From positions 930,001-994,000 of the forward strand of contig CANMDF010000001.1 in assembly GCA_947496605.1 (NCBI GenBank): a stretch of 64,000 nt of DNA, read 5' to 3'. This stretch comes from an uncultured Paracoccaceae bacterium. Its GTDB lineage: Bacteria > Pseudomonadota > Alphaproteobacteria > Rhodobacterales > Rhodobacteraceae. Positions 17,241 to 26,660 of the stretch are shown piece by piece. How positions within the stretch are numbered: the stretch's first letter is position 1; the number at the start of each line of letters is the position of its first letter. The translations under genes and the position numbers were made by a program. A model generated the notes under the pieces. It was not told the DNA's origin and searched no databases. It saw nothing but the letters and a program-made list of their open reading frames with translations.

Positions 17241-18400
17241 TCCATCGCCCCCATCATCTCGCGGCCCACTAACATCCGTCTGATCTCGGATGTCCCTGCC
17301 CCGATCTCCATCAGTTTGGCGTCGCGGAACAGCCGCGCGACTGGCGCGTCGTTCAGGAACCCCGCCCCGCCCATCGCCTGCACCGCTTGGTGCGCCTGTT
17401 TCATCGCTTCCTCGCTGGCATAAAGACAGCAGGCCGCGGCGTCTTGGCGCGTCACGGTCCCACGGTCGCATGCCTTGGCAACCTCATACACGTAAGCCCG
17501 TGCCGAGTTCATCGCTGTGTACATATCCGCGATCTTGCCTTGCATCAGTTGGAAGTTCCCGATCGGTTCGCCGAACTGTTTGCGGGTGCTGACATATGGC
17601 ATAACCTCGTCAAGACAGGCCGCCATGATCCCAAGCCCGATACCCGCCAGCACGACCCGTTCGTAATCAAGGCCAGACATCAGGACGCGCACGCCTTTGC
17701 CTTCTTCGCCCAATACGTTCTCAAACGGGACCGCGACATCATCAAAGATTAGCTCTGCTGTGTTTGACCCCCGCATCCCCAGTTTATCAAAGTGGGTTGA
17801 TGTGCTGAATCCGGTCATCTCTTTTTCAATCAGGAACGCCGTGATGCCTTTGGACCCCGCGTCAGGATCAGTTTTGGCATAGACCACCAGCGTGTCGGCG
17901 TCGGGGCCGTTGGTGATCCAGTATTTGTTGCCGTTCAGTCGGTAGTGGTCGTTGCGCTTTTCCGCACGCAGCGACAAGGACACGACGTCGGACCCAGCAC
18001 CCGCTTCGGACATCGCCAGTGCGCCAACATGGTCGCCAGAGATCAGACGCGGCAGGTATTTGGCTTTCTGCGCATCCGTCCCGTTCAGTTTGATCTGATT
18101 GACGCAAAGATTGGAATGAGCGCCATAGGACAAGCTGACCGATGCGCTGGCGCGCGCGATTTCTTCAACCGCAACTGTGTGCGCGAGGTAGGACATACCT
18201 GCCCCGCCGTAAGCCTCATCCACCGTGACGCCCAAAAGCCCAAGGTCGCCCATCTCGGCCCAAAGACCCGCAGGAAAGGCGTTTGTTTCATCAATGGCGG
18301 CCGCCATCGGTTTGAGCCGCGTCTGCGCCCAGTCATGCACCATATCGCGCAAGGCATTGACGTCTTCGCCTAAGTCAAACTGCATTGAGGCGTAAAACAT
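17237..18400 (-). CDS. liuA: Isovaleryl-CoA dehydrogenase
   Basis: A 387-residue FAD-dependent acyl-CoA dehydrogenase, the first enzyme of the liu branch. Motifs seen are [13 protein letters not shown] (about 129-141, FAD/substrate site), [17 protein letters not shown], and [11 protein letters not shown] with the glutamate (about E247) in the position used as catalytic base in isovaleryl-CoA dehydrogenases. Start ATG 18400 has GGAG 6 bases upstream. It heads the operon, preceded by a promoter-like sequence and a palindrome. Confidence 0.95.
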   Translation of the reverse strand: MFYASMQFDLGEDVNALRDMVHDWAQTRLKPMAAAIDETNAFPAGLWAEMGDLGLLGVTVDEAYGGAGMSYLAHTVAVEEIARASASVSLSYGAHSNLCVNQIKLNGTDAQKAKYLPRLISGDHVGALAMSEAGAGSDVVSLSLRAEKRNDHYRLNGNKYWITNGPDADTLVVYAKTDPDAGSKGITAFLIEKEMTGFSTSTHFDKLGMRGSNTAELIFDDVAVPFENVLGEEGKGVRVLMSGLDYERVVLAGIGLGIMAACLDEVMPYVSTRKQFGEPIGNFQLMQGKIADMYTAMNSARAYVYEVAKACDRGTVTRQDAAACCLYASEEAMKQAHQAVQAMGGAGFLNDAPVARLFRDAKLMEIGAGTSEIRRMLVGREMMGAME

Positions 18401-18418
18401 CGCTGGCTCCAGGTTAAT

Positions 18419-18432
18419 TGAACGCTTGTTCA
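18419..18432. promoter_or_regulatory. Palindromic operator candidate upstream of ivd
   Basis: TGAAC-GCTT-GTTCA is a perfect 5-4-5 inverted repeat 19-32 bases upstream of the ivd start codon, overlapping the expected transcription start of the promoter at 18433-18462. Binding there would block initiation, so it fits a repressor site. Leucine operons of Proteobacteria are controlled by LiuR (MerR) or LiuQ (TetR) regulators; no such regulator gene is in this window, so the partner is unknown. Confidence 0.45.
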
Positions 18433-18462
18433 TTAATAGGATGCAGGCTGCCATCCTGTCGA
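18433..18462 (-). promoter_or_regulatory. Predicted promoter of the liu operon
   Basis: On the minus strand TCGACA (18462-18457) and TATTAA (18438-18433) are 18 bases apart, a moderate match to the sigma-70 consensus. It fits within the 63-base gap between the SAP-domain gene and ivd and would start transcription near 18425, inside the palindrome described at 18419-18432. Confidence 0.4.
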
Positions 18463-18463
18463 G

Positions 18464-19057
18464 TCATTTCTCTTTCAGCAGATCCAGATCTTTGGGTGCA
18501 AACACATATGGCCCCGGCCGCTTGCGGCGCAGCGCCCACAGGCGTCGCAGCTCTTGCTGGCTTCCTGTTGGGACGTGGTGAAAGTACGCCCGTGTATAGG
18601 CGTTATACTGGTTATGGGGCTGGTTGGGCTGTTTCTTGCCCGCCTTTTTGTCGGCCTCGATCTGCTTTGCAGCCTTGACCGCATCGGCAAGGGTCAACCC
18701 AACATTTGCCTTCATCCAATCCATGAAGGGGATCGAGAATTTGTAATGAGGGATTTCTGCCTGCATGAAACGTCGCATGTTCTGGGTATTCTTATAGCTA
18801 TCCGTGATCACCGTTTCCGGCGTCAAAGGGGTGCTATGCCAATCGAACTTGGATATGACTTTGCGGGTCGTTTTCGCCTCAACCGGTGGTGCACCATGGT
18901 CCAGAAAATAGGCAATCCGATCCGCGATCTCGAACTTGCCACCTGTCGTTTTGATCCCGTGGGCCCGCGCAAATGCGACCAGTTCAGTTTTGAGATAATA
19001 CCATTGCCGAAAAGTGGCGGCATCCGTGCATTGTGCAATTTCAGGACGATCAGTCAT
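18464..19057 (-). CDS. SAP and DUF6434 domain protein
   Basis: A 197-residue protein. The N-terminal half resembles a SAP-type helix-extension-helix (LKTELVAFARAHGIKTTGGKFEIADRIAYFL, quoted in parts: residues about 22-52), a fold often used in nucleic-acid binding. The middle matches DUF6434 with FDWHSTPLTPETVITDSYKN and MDWMKANVGLTLADAV. The C-terminus is basic. Function is not established. The gene ends 63 bases before ivd and is probably independent of it. Confidence 0.75.
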   Translation of the reverse strand: MTDRPEIAQCTDAATFRQWYYLKTELVAFARAHGIKTTGGKFEIADRIAYFLDHGAPPVEAKTTRKVISKFDWHSTPLTPETVITDSYKNTQNMRRFMQAEIPHYKFSIPFMDWMKANVGLTLADAVKAAKQIEADKKAGKKQPNQPHNQYNAYTRAYFHHVPTGSQQELRRLWALRRKRPGPYVFAPKDLDLLKEK

Positions 19058-19093
19058 GTCTTGCAGATTAACGGCCTTCAGTGCTGGCGCAAG

Positions 19094-20299
19094 TCACTCA
19101 GCGGCGGCTTGCCCTTGATAGACCGCAGACACTTCACTGCGGATGATCCGTGCCAGCATCGCACAATCTTCCAAGCTGAAGGTCAGTGGCAAACGCATAT
19201 CGACCACCCCGGCCAGCACGCGGTCTGAGGCGGGCATCGGCTCGGACGGGGCATAGCGCCAGCTATCGTAACGGGATGTAAAGCCTTTGGGTTCCGCCCC
19301 GCCGAACCATTTCAGCTCAACCCCCCGCGCGGCACAGCGTGCCAGCACGGCCTCGACGGCCTGTGCTGACCAGTCCAAGAGCAGAAACTGGAACGAAGAG
19401 GCCACAAATTGTTCTTTGTCCGGGCGCGGGATGATGCGCAGGCCGGGGGTGTCTCTTAGCCCATCTTCCAAAACCCGATAGCGTGCGTTCCAATTGGCAC
19501 ATTGCTGATCCAGATTGCGCAACTGTGGCCGCAAGATAGCTGCACGCAAGTTGTCCATCCGGCCCGAGATATTGGGGGTTTCATATTTGATCTTGGCATA
19601 GGTCTCGACCGGAGGCGCGGCGCGGTGTTTTTCGAAAAGCATATAGCTGCCAGATAGCATAATCGCGCGGGCCATGTCTTCGGCCCCGTCGCAAATCAGA
19701 AAACCGCCTTCGCCCGAATTGATGTGTTTGTAGGTTTGCGTTGAGTAACAACCGAACCGCCCCCAGCGCCCGCTGGGAATGCCGTTCCACGCGGCCCCCA
19801 TCGTATGGGCGCAATCCTCGATCACGGTGACTCCTGCTGCGTCACACATCATCATCAGCCGTTCCATATCGCAAATATGGCCGCGCATATGACTAAGCAG
19901 TAGCACCTTCGCTTGGTCCAATTTGGCGGACAGATCGTCAAGATCGATGACAAGGTCTTCTGTCACGCCGACGAAAACCGGCACTGCGCCGACCGCTGCA
20001 ATCGCGCCCGGCACGGGGGCCAAGGTGAAGGCGTTGGTCAGCACCTTATCACCATGTTCTACGCCTGATGCCCGCAAAGCTGTGGTCATTGCATACCCGC
20101 CAGAGGCAACCGCTAGGCAGTATTGCGACCCAACGGTTGCTGCGAATTCTTCTTCCAGCAATGCCGCCTCGGCGATCTCATCGCCGCTGGTGTTGTAGCG
20201 GTGTAGGCGCCCGGATTGCATCACCGCATTGGCGGCGGCGATCCCTTCTGCGGGAATCGGTTCTTGTTGGGTAAAGCTGCCGGTAAATATCTCTGTCAT
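19094..20299 (-). CDS. DegT/DnrJ/EryC1/StrS-family aminotransferase
   Basis: A 401-residue PLP-dependent enzyme of fold type I. The PLP-contact VIEDCAHTMGAAW and the Schiff-base lysine in QTYKHINSGEGGF (about K191) are intact, so it should be active. Family members aminate keto-sugars or act as sugar dehydratases; without neighbouring nucleotide-sugar genes the substrate is unknown. ATG 20299 (MTEIFTGSFTQQEP) was chosen, as the upstream part is not family-like. It lies 67 bases after the phosphatase gene in the same direction. Confidence 0.88.
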   Translation of the reverse strand: MTEIFTGSFTQQEPIPAEGIAAANAVMQSGRLHRYNTSGDEIAEAALLEEEFAATVGSQYCLAVASGGYAMTTALRASGVEHGDKVLTNAFTLAPVPGAIAAVGAVPVFVGVTEDLVIDLDDLSAKLDQAKVLLLSHMRGHICDMERLMMMCDAAGVTVIEDCAHTMGAAWNGIPSGRWGRFGCYSTQTYKHINSGEGGFLICDGAEDMARAIMLSGSYMLFEKHRAAPPVETYAKIKYETPNISGRMDNLRAAILRPQLRNLDQQCANWNARYRVLEDGLRDTPGLRIIPRPDKEQFVASSFQFLLLDWSAQAVEAVLARCAARGVELKWFGGAEPKGFTSRYDSWRYAPSEPMPASDRVLAGVVDMRLPLTFSLEDCAMLARIIRSEVSAVYQGQAAAE

Positions 20300-20366
20300 A
20301 GGACCATTCTTTAGGGGGTTTTGCCGCGCGTCAAATGCCCACTTTGGCGCAGGCGATAAGGCCAAT

Positions 20367-21032
20367 TCAGCCGATCAAACGCGCAACGACCGCATCGAGT
20401 TCATTGTAGCTGTCGATTGTGGCCTCTGGATCAAGCGCCAAGACATCATCGCGGCCCGGTCCGAACGTAACCAAAACGGACGGCACATTAGCATTGCGCG
20501 ACGTGTCACGGTCGGTTGCTGTGTCGCCGACCAACAGCGACCGCTTGGGGTCACCACCTGCCCGGCGCACCGCCTCAAAATGATGTTCAGGGTCAGGTTT
20601 GCGCACAGGCAAGGTATCGGCCCCCACAAGCGAGGCAAAAGCATCGCGCACGCCAAGGCTTGTCATCAGGGTTTCGGCCAGTCCTTCGGGTTTGTTTGTG
20701 GCAATCCCAACGGCGTAATCAGCACAGAGCAAGCGTTCTACAGCATCCATTGCACCGGGATACATCACTGTGTGGGTATCAATATCCTCGGCATAGGCCG
20801 CCAGAAGCACAGGGTATTGCGCATCAACCTCGGCCTTGCCAAATCCATCAACCCGCGAAAACCCAAGCCGCAGCATGGCGCGTCCACCACGCAGGGCAGT
20901 TGCGGCATCTTCGGCATGATCCAGCAAATCGCCCAAACCCAGCCCCCGAAAACAGCTGTTTGCGGCGGCAATCAAGTCGCCGCTTGTGTCGGCCAATGTG
21001 CCATCTAGATCAAAGATTACGGTACGCTTCAT
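20367..21032 (-). CDS. gph: Phosphoglycolate phosphatase (HAD family)
   Basis: A 221-residue HAD hydrolase. Motif I is FDLDGTLADT (about residues 6-15) with both aspartates, motif II is in VGIATNKPEG, and motif IV is SLLVGDTATDRDTSRNANV. This matches phosphoglycolate phosphatase, which removes 2-phosphoglycolate formed by DNA-repair or oxygenation reactions; related HAD phosphatases cannot be excluded. ATG 21032 (MKRTVIFDLDG) with GAGG upstream is preferred to a TTG four codons earlier. Divergent from glmU. Confidence 0.82.
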   Translation of the reverse strand: MKRTVIFDLDGTLADTSGDLIAAANSCFRGLGLGDLLDHAEDAATALRGGRAMLRLGFSRVDGFGKAEVDAQYPVLLAAYAEDIDTHTVMYPGAMDAVERLLCADYAVGIATNKPEGLAETLMTSLGVRDAFASLVGADTLPVRKPDPEHHFEAVRRAGGDPKRSLLVGDTATDRDTSRNANVPSVLVTFGPGRDDVLALDPEATIDSYNELDAVVARLIG

Positions 21033-21156
21033 GCCTGCCCTCAAATTCTTTCACACCCTTTCTGTAACGCCATGTAAACTGATGTGAACCCCAATCCCCT
21101 TGTGATAATAAAAAAGGGCAGTAGAAGTCGCATCAACAACAAGGTTTGAGGCAGCA

Positions 21157-22500
21157 ATGACAACCGCACTGATTATCCTAGGCGCAGGCATGGGCACGCG
21201 CATGAATTCCGACTTGCCTAAAGTGCTGCATGAAATCGCAGGTTCCCCGATGTTGGTGCATGCGATGAAATCCGGCGCGGCGCTTGAGCCGGAACGCACG
21301 GTTGTGGTTGCGGGCCATGGGGCAGAGCTGGTTGAGAAAGCGGCGAAGGCTTATGACCCAGATGTGACCGTTGTTATCCAAGCAGAGCAGTTGGGCACAG
21401 GTCACGCCGTCAGACAGGCGCGTGATGCGCTGGCTGGGTTCGATGGCGATGCGCTGGTGCTTTATGGCGACACACCGTTCATCCGCCCCGAAACGCTCGC
21501 GGCCATGGCCGCTGCGCGGCTCACACATGATGTGGTTGTACTGGGGTTTGAGGCGGAAGACCCAGGGCGCTATGGCCGGTTGATCACGAAAGATGATCAA
21601 TTAGATCGGATCGTGGAATTTAAGGATTCCTCAAATGAAGAACGCGCAGTAAATCTCTGTAATAGCGGCGTTATTATGTCTAATTGTGAGACACTTTTTG
21701 ATCTTATTGATGCCATTGGCAATGATAATGCCGCCGGCGAATACTACCTGACGGATATCATTGGCATCGCCCGCGCACGTGGCTTGACGGCAACTGTGGT
21801 GCGCTGTGATGAGGCCGAAACATTGGGCATCAATTCCCGCGCGGAACTCAGTCATGCCGAGGCACTGTTTCAGACAAACGCCCGCACAGACGGACAAGCG
21901 AACGGCGTCACACTGACCGCGCCTGAAACCGTGTTCTTTGCCCATGATACGGTCGTCGGCCGCGATACAGTCATTGAACCGAACGTCGTTTTCGGCCCCG
22001 GTGTGACGGTCGAATCCGGTGCAACCATCCGCGCCTTCAGCCATTTGGAAGGTTGCCATGTATCCCGTGGCGCAGTCGTCGGCCCTTATGCCCGCCTACG
22101 CCCAGGTGCCGAACTGGCCGAAAACGTCAAAGTCGGTAATTTCGTAGAAATCAAGAACGCGCAGATCGCCGAAGGTGCGAAAGTAAATCATCTGTCATAT
22201 GTTGGCGACGCCGAGATCGGCCCCCGCAGCAATATCGGCGCAGGGACCATCACTTGTAACTATGACGGCGTCTTTAAGCATAAAACAACAATTGGGGCCG
22301 ATGCGTTCATCGGCTCGAACACAATGCTGGTGGCCCCTGTCACCGTGGGTGATGCGGCGATGACCGCGAGCGGTACCGTGGTGACCAAGAACGTTCCAGC
22401 AGGCGATTTGGCCGTCGCGCGTGCGAAACAGGAAAATAAGACAGGCTTTGCAGTGCGCCTGTTTGACAAGCTGAAAGCCAGAAAAGCAAAAGGGTCTTAA
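21157..22500 (+). CDS. glmU: Bifunctional UDP-GlcNAc pyrophosphorylase / glucosamine-1-phosphate N-acetyltransferase
   Basis: A 447-residue two-domain enzyme making UDP-GlcNAc for peptidoglycan and LPS. The N-terminal uridyltransferase domain has LGAGMGTRMNSDLPKVLHEI (about residues 8-27). The C-terminal left-handed beta-helix (from about 250) has acetyltransferase features including YARLRPGAEL, GNFVEIKNA and ITCNYDG. The ATG has GAGG 6 bases upstream. It is followed after 3 bases by glmS, so the two enzymes of the same pathway are co-transcribed. Confidence 0.96.
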   Translation: MTTALIILGAGMGTRMNSDLPKVLHEIAGSPMLVHAMKSGAALEPERTVVVAGHGAELVEKAAKAYDPDVTVVIQAEQLGTGHAVRQARDALAGFDGDALVLYGDTPFIRPETLAAMAAARLTHDVVVLGFEAEDPGRYGRLITKDDQLDRIVEFKDSSNEERAVNLCNSGVIMSNCETLFDLIDAIGNDNAAGEYYLTDIIGIARARGLTATVVRCDEAETLGINSRAELSHAEALFQTNARTDGQANGVTLTAPETVFFAHDTVVGRDTVIEPNVVFGPGVTVESGATIRAFSHLEGCHVSRGAVVGPYARLRPGAELAENVKVGNFVEIKNAQIAEGAKVNHLSYVGDAEIGPRSNIGAGTITCNYDGVFKHKTTIGADAFIGSNTMLVAPVTVGDAAMTASGTVVTKNVPAGDLAVARAKQENKTGFAVRLFDKLKARKAKGS

Positions 22501-22503
22501 ACC

Positions 22504-24327
22504 ATGTGCGGTATTGTAGGTGTATTGGGCGATCACGAAGCAGCGCCTTTATTGGTCGAGGCGCTTAAGCGGTTGGAGTATCGCGGCTATGACAGCGCCG
22601 GGATCGCGACGATCAACGATTTGCGGCTGGATCGGCGGCGGGCTGTCGGTAAGTTGGTGAACTTGTCCGATGCGTTGGTCCACGATCCGCTGGCAGGCAA
22701 AGCAGGCATCGGCCACACCCGCTGGGCCACGCATGGTGCGCCCAATGCAGGCAACGCCCACCCCCACCGCGCGGGTGGCGTGGCCGTTGTGCACAACGGG
22801 ATCATTGAGAATTTCCGTGAGTTACGCGCCTTTCTGGCCGATCAAGGTGTTGGCTTTGAAACCGACACAGATACCGAAACTGTCGCCCTGCTGGCCAACT
22901 ACTACCGTGATCAAGGGCTAAGCCCGCGTGATGCGGCAGAGAAAACGATTGCCCGGCTGGAAGGCGCATATGCGTTGTGTTTCCTATTTGATGGCGAAGA
23001 TGACCTGCTGATCGCGGCGCGCAAAGGCTCTCCCCTTGCCATTGGTTATGGCGAAGGCGAAATGTTCGTAGGCTCTGATGCGATCGCATTGGCACCCATG
23101 ACCGACCGGATCAGCTATTTGGAAGAAGGCGATTGGGCGGTTATTAGCCGCACGTCTGTCGAAATCCGCGATGTGAACGGCAGCATTGCCAACCGTGCGA
23201 TCAAGACGATCCAGATTGACACAGCCCGCGTCGACAAAGCAGGTTTCAAGCACTTTATGGCCAAGGAAATCGCCGAACAACCTGTCGTACTGCAAGGCGC
23301 ACTGTCGCACTACATTAGCGCTGATGGCACGGCCGTCACGATGCCAGAACCTGAAATCGACTTTGCTCAGGTTGAACGCATGACGATGGTCGCCTGCGGG
23401 ACCGCATTCTATGCCTGTCTGGTCGCAAAATACTGGTTTGAACAGATTGCAGGCATCCCCGTTGAGGTCGATGTCGCGTCCGAGTTCCGATACCGCGAAC
23501 CACCCGTAACTGCGGGCACGGTCGCATTGTTCGTCAGCCAGTCGGGTGAGACCGCCGATACGCTGGCCGCCTTGCGCTATATGGACGGCAAAGCCGCCAA
23601 AATCATGTCGGTCGTGAATGTCCCCGAAAGTTCTATCGCGCGTGAAAGCGACGTGGCGTTGCCCATTTTGGCAGGGACCGAGATTGGGGTGGCCTCGACC
23701 AAAGCCTTTACATGTCAGTTGACCACGCTTGCGATCCTTGCGCTGCGGGCCGCACAGATGCGGGGCAAGATCAGCGATACCGAACTGGCGGAAAAGCTGG
23801 CGAACCTACGTGCGCTACCAGGGCTTTTGAACCATGCTTTGGGGATTGAGGAGAAGTCGAAAGAGGTCTCACGCAAGCTGGCCGAGACCCGCGATATCCT
23901 GTTCTTGGGGCGCGGCGCGATGTATCCTCTGGCCCTTGAGGGCGCATTGAAGTTAAAAGAAATCAGCTACATACACGCCGAAGCTTATGCATCTGGTGAG
24001 TTAAAGCACGGCCCCATTGCGCTGGTCGACAAACATGTCCCCGTCATCGTGATGGCGCCCCGCGATAACCTGTTTGAAAAGACCGTGTCAAATATGCAAG
24101 AGGTCATGGCACGCGGCGGTAAGGTGCTTTTGATTACCGACCAAAAAGGCGCGGATGAAGCTGCTGAAGGCGTGTGGGACACAATCATCATGCCTGAAAT
24201 CGACCCGTTTCTTGCCCCTATCCTCTACGCCGTACCCGCGCAGTTGCTGGCCTACCACACGGCAGTCGCCAAAGGCACGGACGTCGACCAACCCCGCAAC
24301 CTTGCAAAATCGGTGACCGTCGAATGA
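22504..24327 (+). CDS. glmS: Glutamine-fructose-6-phosphate aminotransferase (isomerising)
   Basis: A 607-residue glucosamine-6-phosphate synthase, the entry step of amino-sugar synthesis. The N-terminal glutaminase has the catalytic cysteine at position 2 before processing (MCGIVGVLG), YRGYDSAGI and HTRWATHG. Two SIS domains follow, with SQSGETADTLAALR and SYIHAEAYASGELKHGPIAL, and the end DVDQPRNLAKSVTVE is canonical. Its stop overlaps the start of the next gene (ATGA). No upstream ribozyme of the glmS type is expected or seen. Confidence 0.97.
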   Translation: MCGIVGVLGDHEAAPLLVEALKRLEYRGYDSAGIATINDLRLDRRRAVGKLVNLSDALVHDPLAGKAGIGHTRWATHGAPNAGNAHPHRAGGVAVVHNGIIENFRELRAFLADQGVGFETDTDTETVALLANYYRDQGLSPRDAAEKTIARLEGAYALCFLFDGEDDLLIAARKGSPLAIGYGEGEMFVGSDAIALAPMTDRISYLEEGDWAVISRTSVEIRDVNGSIANRAIKTIQIDTARVDKAGFKHFMAKEIAEQPVVLQGALSHYISADGTAVTMPEPEIDFAQVERMTMVACGTAFYACLVAKYWFEQIAGIPVEVDVASEFRYREPPVTAGTVALFVSQSGETADTLAALRYMDGKAAKIMSVVNVPESSIARESDVALPILAGTEIGVASTKAFTCQLTTLAILALRAAQMRGKISDTELAEKLANLRALPGLLNHALGIEEKSKEVSRKLAETRDILFLGRGAMYPLALEGALKLKEISYIHAEAYASGELKHGPIALVDKHVPVIVMAPRDNLFEKTVSNMQEVMARGGKVLLITDQKGADEAAEGVWDTIIMPEIDPFLAPILYAVPAQLLAYHTAVAKGTDVDQPRNLAKSVTVE

Positions 24328-25019
24328 CCACTGCAAAAATAGCCATCGCGCAACTGCGTGCCGTGGGCGATCCGGCGAAAGCCGCTGAGATGCACAAATA
24401 TCACAAGGTCGACCGCCCCTACCTAGGTGTCGCGAACCCTGTGATCGATGAACACGTCAAGGCATGGCGTGAAAATGTTGACCTAGACCAACGCCTCGCC
24501 CTCGCCAAAGGCCTTTGGAAGGGCAACACGCATGAAGGGCGCATCGCGGCGACTAAGCTGCTGACGCAAGCGCGGATAAAGCCTGATGATGCGGAAGCGT
24601 GGGCACTGATCGCGTCTTGGGTGCCCGAATTCGATGCATGGGCTATCGCGGATCACGCCTCTATCGCCGGGCAAAAGCGCCTTGTGGCCGACCCTGCTCG
24701 TTTGGATGAAGTTGAGGCTTGGACAACATCTGATCACATGTGGACAAGGCGGGCGGCATTGGTGATGACCTTGCCTTGGACGAAACAAAACCACCCCAAA
24801 CCAAATGATTTAGCGATCCGTGATCGGGTGCTACACTGGGCAGCGGGTTACGTAACCGACCATGACTGGTTCATCCAGAAAGCCATCGCTTGGTGGCTGC
24901 GTGAGCTGTCCAAACATGACCCCGAACGCGTACGCGGGTTCTTGGATGCGCATGCGGCTGACATGAAACCCTTTGCTGTCAAAGAGGCTGCGCGAAAGTT
25001 ACCCTCAGACGCACCCTAA
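24324..25019 (+). CDS. AlkD-like DNA alkylation repair protein
   Basis: A 231-residue all-helical protein of the HEAT-repeat DNA glycosylase family (AlkC/AlkD type). Seen are the tryptophan-rich helices SWVPEFDAWAIADH, SDHMWTRRAALV and DHDWFIQKAIAWWLREL, which fit the family's DNA-facing surface. It would excise alkylated bases without base flipping. Coupled to glmS by an ATGA overlap (24324-24327), which is a context without obvious functional link. Confidence 0.8.
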   Translation: MTTAKIAIAQLRAVGDPAKAAEMHKYHKVDRPYLGVANPVIDEHVKAWRENVDLDQRLALAKGLWKGNTHEGRIAATKLLTQARIKPDDAEAWALIASWVPEFDAWAIADHASIAGQKRLVADPARLDEVEAWTTSDHMWTRRAALVMTLPWTKQNHPKPNDLAIRDRVLHWAAGYVTDHDWFIQKAIAWWLRELSKHDPERVRGFLDAHAADMKPFAVKEAARKLPSDAP

Positions 25020-25090
25020 CCTCTTGGTCTTGGCCAAAAAACGCCCGCCTCTGGCTCCGACGTTCTACTGCATGCCCAGACGTCGCATGA

Positions 25091-25570
25091 CTAAGGCGCG
25101 TCAGCAAAGACCGTTATCTCTGGGAGAGACGTCAAAGGCGCTTCAATCAGACGCATAGCAGCCAAACTCATCTGGCTACCCGACCCAGCTGATCCACCTG
25201 ACGGACGCAATTCGATGTTGATGGTCTTGCCCTGATACTCCGCCCGACCGGGCGTCAATTGAGATACCAAACCCGTTTTCAACCATATCCCCGGCTCTGC
25301 GGGTGGGCCCAGCGTTGCGATCGTCGTGCCCAGCGCCTGCTCGCCTGCTGGCTCTGCGACAACAACGGCGGCGTCACGCTCTTCTTGGCTGGTCGTGTCA
25401 AATTGTTCGACGGTCACAGCATTTTGAGGTGGCGCAGGCGGCGGCGTTGGATCCAAGGTAGGCACAGGCGCCGCAACCGCGGGAGCTGGCACGCCGCCAA
25501 AAATGCCTTGAAACGAAGGGGTGGAACAGCCTGCAAGCGCCACGAGCGGGAACATCAAAAGTAATCTCAT
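25091..25570 (-). CDS. Lipoprotein of unknown function, often misnamed galactarate dehydratase
   Basis: A 159-residue lipoprotein: signal with lipobox LAGC (cysteine at about residue 15), then a Pro/Ala-rich linker (about 27-50) and a conserved C-terminal part with EQFDTTSQEERDAA, LGTTIATLG and ELRPSGGSAGSGSQMSLAAM. Rhodobacteraceae homologues are frequently labelled D-galactarate dehydratase, which is not credible for a protein of this size with no enzyme motif. It converges with the AlkD-like gene and is divergent from moaA. Confidence 0.72.
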   Translation of the reverse strand: MRLLLMFPLVALAGCSTPSFQGIFGGVPAPAVAAPVPTLDPTPPPAPPQNAVTVEQFDTTSQEERDAAVVVAEPAGEQALGTTIATLGPPAEPGIWLKTGLVSQLTPGRAEYQGKTINIELRPSGGSAGSGSQMSLAAMRLIEAPLTSLPEITVFADAP

Positions 25571-25655
25571 ATCCGCAGTCTATGCGTCGCAAACGGCCAG
25601 TGCAACGACCCCAATGCCGCTTGCGCCGCACACCGCCCATCCCTAGATTACGCCC

Positions 25656-26660
25656 ATGACAGCTCCATTGATTGATCCTTTTGCCCGCACCATCGAATAC
25701 CTTCGGGTGTCGGTTACCGACCGCTGCGATTTCCGCTGTGTGTATTGCATGTCTGAGAACATGACGTTCCTGCCCAAAAAGGAACTGCTGACGCTGGAAG
25801 AGCTGGACCGCATGTGTTCGGCCTTTGTACGTTTGGGCGTGCGTAAACTGCGGATCACCGGTGGTGAGCCTTTGGTGCGTCGCGGGATTATGACGTTTTT
25901 CCAAAGCATGTCGCGCCATTTGGAAAGCGGCGCTTTGCAAGAGCTGACGTTGACGACAAACGGAAGCCAGCTTGAGAAATACGCCGATCAATTATTCGCT
26001 GCCGGCGTGCGCCGTGTGAATGTATCACTTGATACGCTGGATGAGGCAAAATTTGCCGACATCACCCGCTGGGGCCGCCTGCCCCAAGTGCTGCGCGGTA
26101 TCGATGCCGCCCAGAAAGCGGGGCTGCGCGTTAAGATCAACAGCGTGGCGTTGAAAGGCTTTAACGAGGACGAGCTGGAACAACTGACCGACTGGTGCGC
26201 CTCCCGCGACATGGACCTGACCTTTATCGAGGTCATGCCGATGGGTGATCTGGGAAATGAGGACCGCTTTGGGCAATATTGGTCACTCAAAGACCTGCGT
26301 GCACGTCTGGCCGAACGGTCTGAACTGACCGACTTACCTGACAAGACCGGCGGCCCGGCCCGGTACGTGCGGGTTGAACAGACGGGTCAGAAAATCGGAT
26401 TTATTACGCCGCTCAGCCATAATTTCTGCGAAAGTTGCAACCGCGTGCGGATTACTTGCACCGGCGAAATCTACACGTGTTTGGGCCAAGAAGGGCATTC
26501 CGACCTACGCGCACCTTTGCGGGCCTCAGAGGCAGATGCCGATCTAGAGAACGCGATCCGTGCGGCAATCGCGTTGAAACCAAAGGGCCACGATTTTGAC
26601 TATTCGCGCCAGCAGGTTGATGGTCAGGTTAGCAGGCATATGTCGCATACAGGCGGGTGA
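25656..26660 (+). CDS. moaA: GTP 3',8-cyclase (molybdenum cofactor biosynthesis)
   Basis: A 334-residue radical SAM enzyme for the first step of molybdopterin synthesis. The SAM-cluster motif CDFRCVYC (about residues 23-30) and the C-terminal 4Fe-4S ligands [18 protein letters not shown] are complete, and it ends with the typical SRHMSHTGG, so the gene is intact although the DNA directly after it is rearranged. No clear ribosome binding site is visible before the ATG; translation may depend on a short or absent leader. Confidence 0.96.
   Translation: MTAPLIDPFARTIEYLRVSVTDRCDFRCVYCMSENMTFLPKKELLTLEELDRMCSAFVRLGVRKLRITGGEPLVRRGIMTFFQSMSRHLESGALQELTLTTNGSQLEKYADQLFAAGVRRVNVSLDTLDEAKFADITRWGRLPQVLRGIDAAQKAGLRVKINSVALKGFNEDELEQLTDWCASRDMDLTFIEVMPMGDLGNEDRFGQYWSLKDLRARLAERSELTDLPDKTGGPARYVRVEQTGQKIGFITPLSHNFCESCNRVRITCTGEIYTCLGQEGHSDLRAPLRASEADADLENAIRAAIALKPKGHDFDYSRQQVDGQVSRHMSHTGG

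Noticed and set aside
16947-17471. 174-residue reading of the small gene after ivd
   Set aside because: The first 77 residues overlap ivd and are low-complexity; the GTG at 17240 gives a sensible membrane protein with a coupled start.
21033-21156. Possible riboswitch or glmS-type ribozyme upstream of glmU-glmS
   Set aside because: Only 124 bases, no conserved core recognisable; a GATAAT box exists but no matching minus-35 element.
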